Positions 9,774 through 10,608 of a DNA stretch of 10,608 nucleotides are shown here, piece after piece. Every line of letters begins with the position of its first letter. Within the stretch, counting starts at the first letter, position 1. Both the position numbers and the translations under genes were made by a program. The stretch spans positions 1 to 10,608 of the forward strand of contig DASSJI010000196.1 of assembly GCA_035691285.1 (NCBI GenBank), read 5' to 3'. This stretch comes from DATFEN01 sp035691285. Its GTDB lineage: Bacteria > Acidobacteriota > Vicinamibacteria > Fen-336. The notes beneath the pieces are model-generated. The model made no database searches, was not told the origin of the DNA, and saw only the letters and a program-made list of their open reading frames with translations.

Positions 9774-10608
9774 CTAGCAGAGCGTGACCGAGACGGCGAG
9801 GCCGCCTTCCGACGTCTCCTTGTACTTCGAGTTCATTTCCTTGGCGGTGAGGGCCATCGCGTTCATGGTGGTGTCGAAGTCGACGCGGCGATGGGCGGGG
9901 ATCTCGTTGCTGGCGATCATGAAGCCTACCCAGGCCTTGACCGCGCCGTAGGCACACCTCTCGATGCACGGCACCTGCACGAAGCCCGCGACCGGATCGC
10001 AGGTCATCCCCAGGTGATGCTCGAGCGCCGACTCGGCGGCGTTCGCGACGACCTGATGGTCGAAGTCGTGCGCCTGGGCGATGAGCGCCGCGCCCATCGC
10101 GGAGGCGACGCCGATCTCGGCCTGGCACCCACCCTCGGCTCCGGCGAGCGTGGCGTTGTGCTTGCCGAGGTACCCGATCACCGCCCCAGCCAGGAGGCCG
10201 GCGCGGATCTTCTCCTGCGGCAGCTTGCGGCCGCCCTCGCCGAGCACGTAGACCAGGGCCGGGATGACGCCGGCCGATCCGCCCGTCGGCGCGGTGACGA
10301 CCAGGTGGCCGCGGGCGTTCTCCTCCGAACCGGCCAGGGCGTACGCCGAAACGACGCCAACGCCCTTCTGGCGCTCGAACTGGTCGTCCATGGCGCGCTT
10401 GTACACTTCGCCCGCCTTGGTCTTGAGCTTGATCGGCCCGGGCAGCGTGGCCGGGGGCGCGGCCAGCCCCGACTTGACGATCGCGACCATGGCCCCCGAG
10501 ATCTTGTCCAGGAAGGCGTTGATCTCCGCCTCGCTCTTGCCCGAGACCGCCGCCTCGTTCGCCATCGCGACCTGGGCGATCGACAGCTTGTTCTTCTCCG
10601 CGTGGGCC
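9774..10608 (-). CDS. sdaA: Partial L-serine dehydratase, iron-sulfur type, alpha domain (5' end outside window)
   Basis: The frame is open to the right edge, leaving 277 codons to the stop TAG at 9774-9776. The in-frame ATG at 10565 is internal, since HAEKNKLSIAQVA before it reads as normal dehydratase sequence. The enzyme deaminates L-serine to pyruvate and ammonia with a [4Fe-4S] cluster, in the cytoplasm. Visible signatures are TAPTGGSAGVIPAL and GAEGGCQAEIGVASAMGAA, then TCDPVAGFVQVPCIERC and a C-terminal EMNSKYKETSEGGLAVSVTLC. Three cysteines (codons at 10125-10127, 9999-10001 and 9966-9968) are spaced C-x41-C-x10-C, the cluster-ligand spacing known for the Legionella enzyme. The protein ends in Cys, as in that enzyme, where the terminal Cys caps the cluster ('tail in mouth'). 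Whether it is a single-chain enzyme or the alpha subunit of a two-chain form cannot be told without the N-terminus. Confidence 0.95.
   Translation of the reverse strand, partial: AHAEKNKLSIAQVAMANEAAVSGKSEAEINAFLDKISGAMVAIVKSGLAAPPATLPGPIKLKTKAGEVYKRAMDDQFERQKGVGVVSAYALAGSEENARGHLVVTAPTGGSAGVIPALVYVLGEGGRKLPQEKIRAGLLAGAVIGYLGKHNATLAGAEGGCQAEIGVASAMGAALIAQAHDFDHQVVANAAESALEHHLGMTCDPVAGFVQVPCIERCAYGAVKAWVGFMIASNEIPAHRRVDFDTTMNAMALTAKEMNSKYKETSEGGLAVSVTLC

Overview
The window comes from a chromosome with very high G+C (about two thirds by eye) and strong G/C preference at third codon positions. Long shadow frames therefore lie opposite and beside every real gene. The gene set (CAX-type Ca2+/H+ antiporter, intracellular GH63 and GH13 glycosidases, iron-sulfur serine dehydratase, Tyr/Gly-rich 'carbohydrate-binding family V/XII'-like protein) suggests a free-living, high-GC, probably Gram-negative soil or sediment bacterium. 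Candidatus Rokubacteria/Methylomirabilota, Myxococcota or a deltaproteobacterium would fit, but this placement is inference from remembered family distributions. I see no phage, transposon, CRISPR, tRNA or rRNA signal.

Layout: (1) 1-1143, plus strand, is the 3' part of a gene for a repeat-rich Tyr/Gly/Pro protein with a possible membrane helix and an Arg/Gly tail; it runs off the left edge. (2) A 32-base gap with a small hairpin separates it from a convergent minus-strand block. (3) 9671-1176, minus strand, is a five-gene array with gaps of only 35, 3, 16 and 6 bases. In transcription order it holds an APC-superfamily permease with a soluble C-terminal domain, a GH63-like (MGH1-type) glucosidase, a GH13 alpha-amylase-family enzyme, an esterase-D/enterochelin-esterase-like alpha/beta hydrolase, and a CAX Ca2+/H+ antiporter. 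(4) A 102-base gap with a perfect 12-bp GC hairpin separates this array from (5) the 3' part of an L-serine dehydratase gene, minus strand, running off the right edge.

The five-gene array is the point of interest. The spacing, and Shine-Dalgarno sequences that overlap the preceding stop codon, argue for one transcript and translational coupling. All three hydrolases lack a visible signal peptide, so they should act on a cytoplasmic substrate, flanked by two ion or solute transporters. One hypothesis is a module for turnover of a compatible solute or storage glucoside together with ion homeostasis. The substrates cannot be read from sequence. Nothing here is proven to be a new system, but I do not know this five-gene combination as a described pathway.
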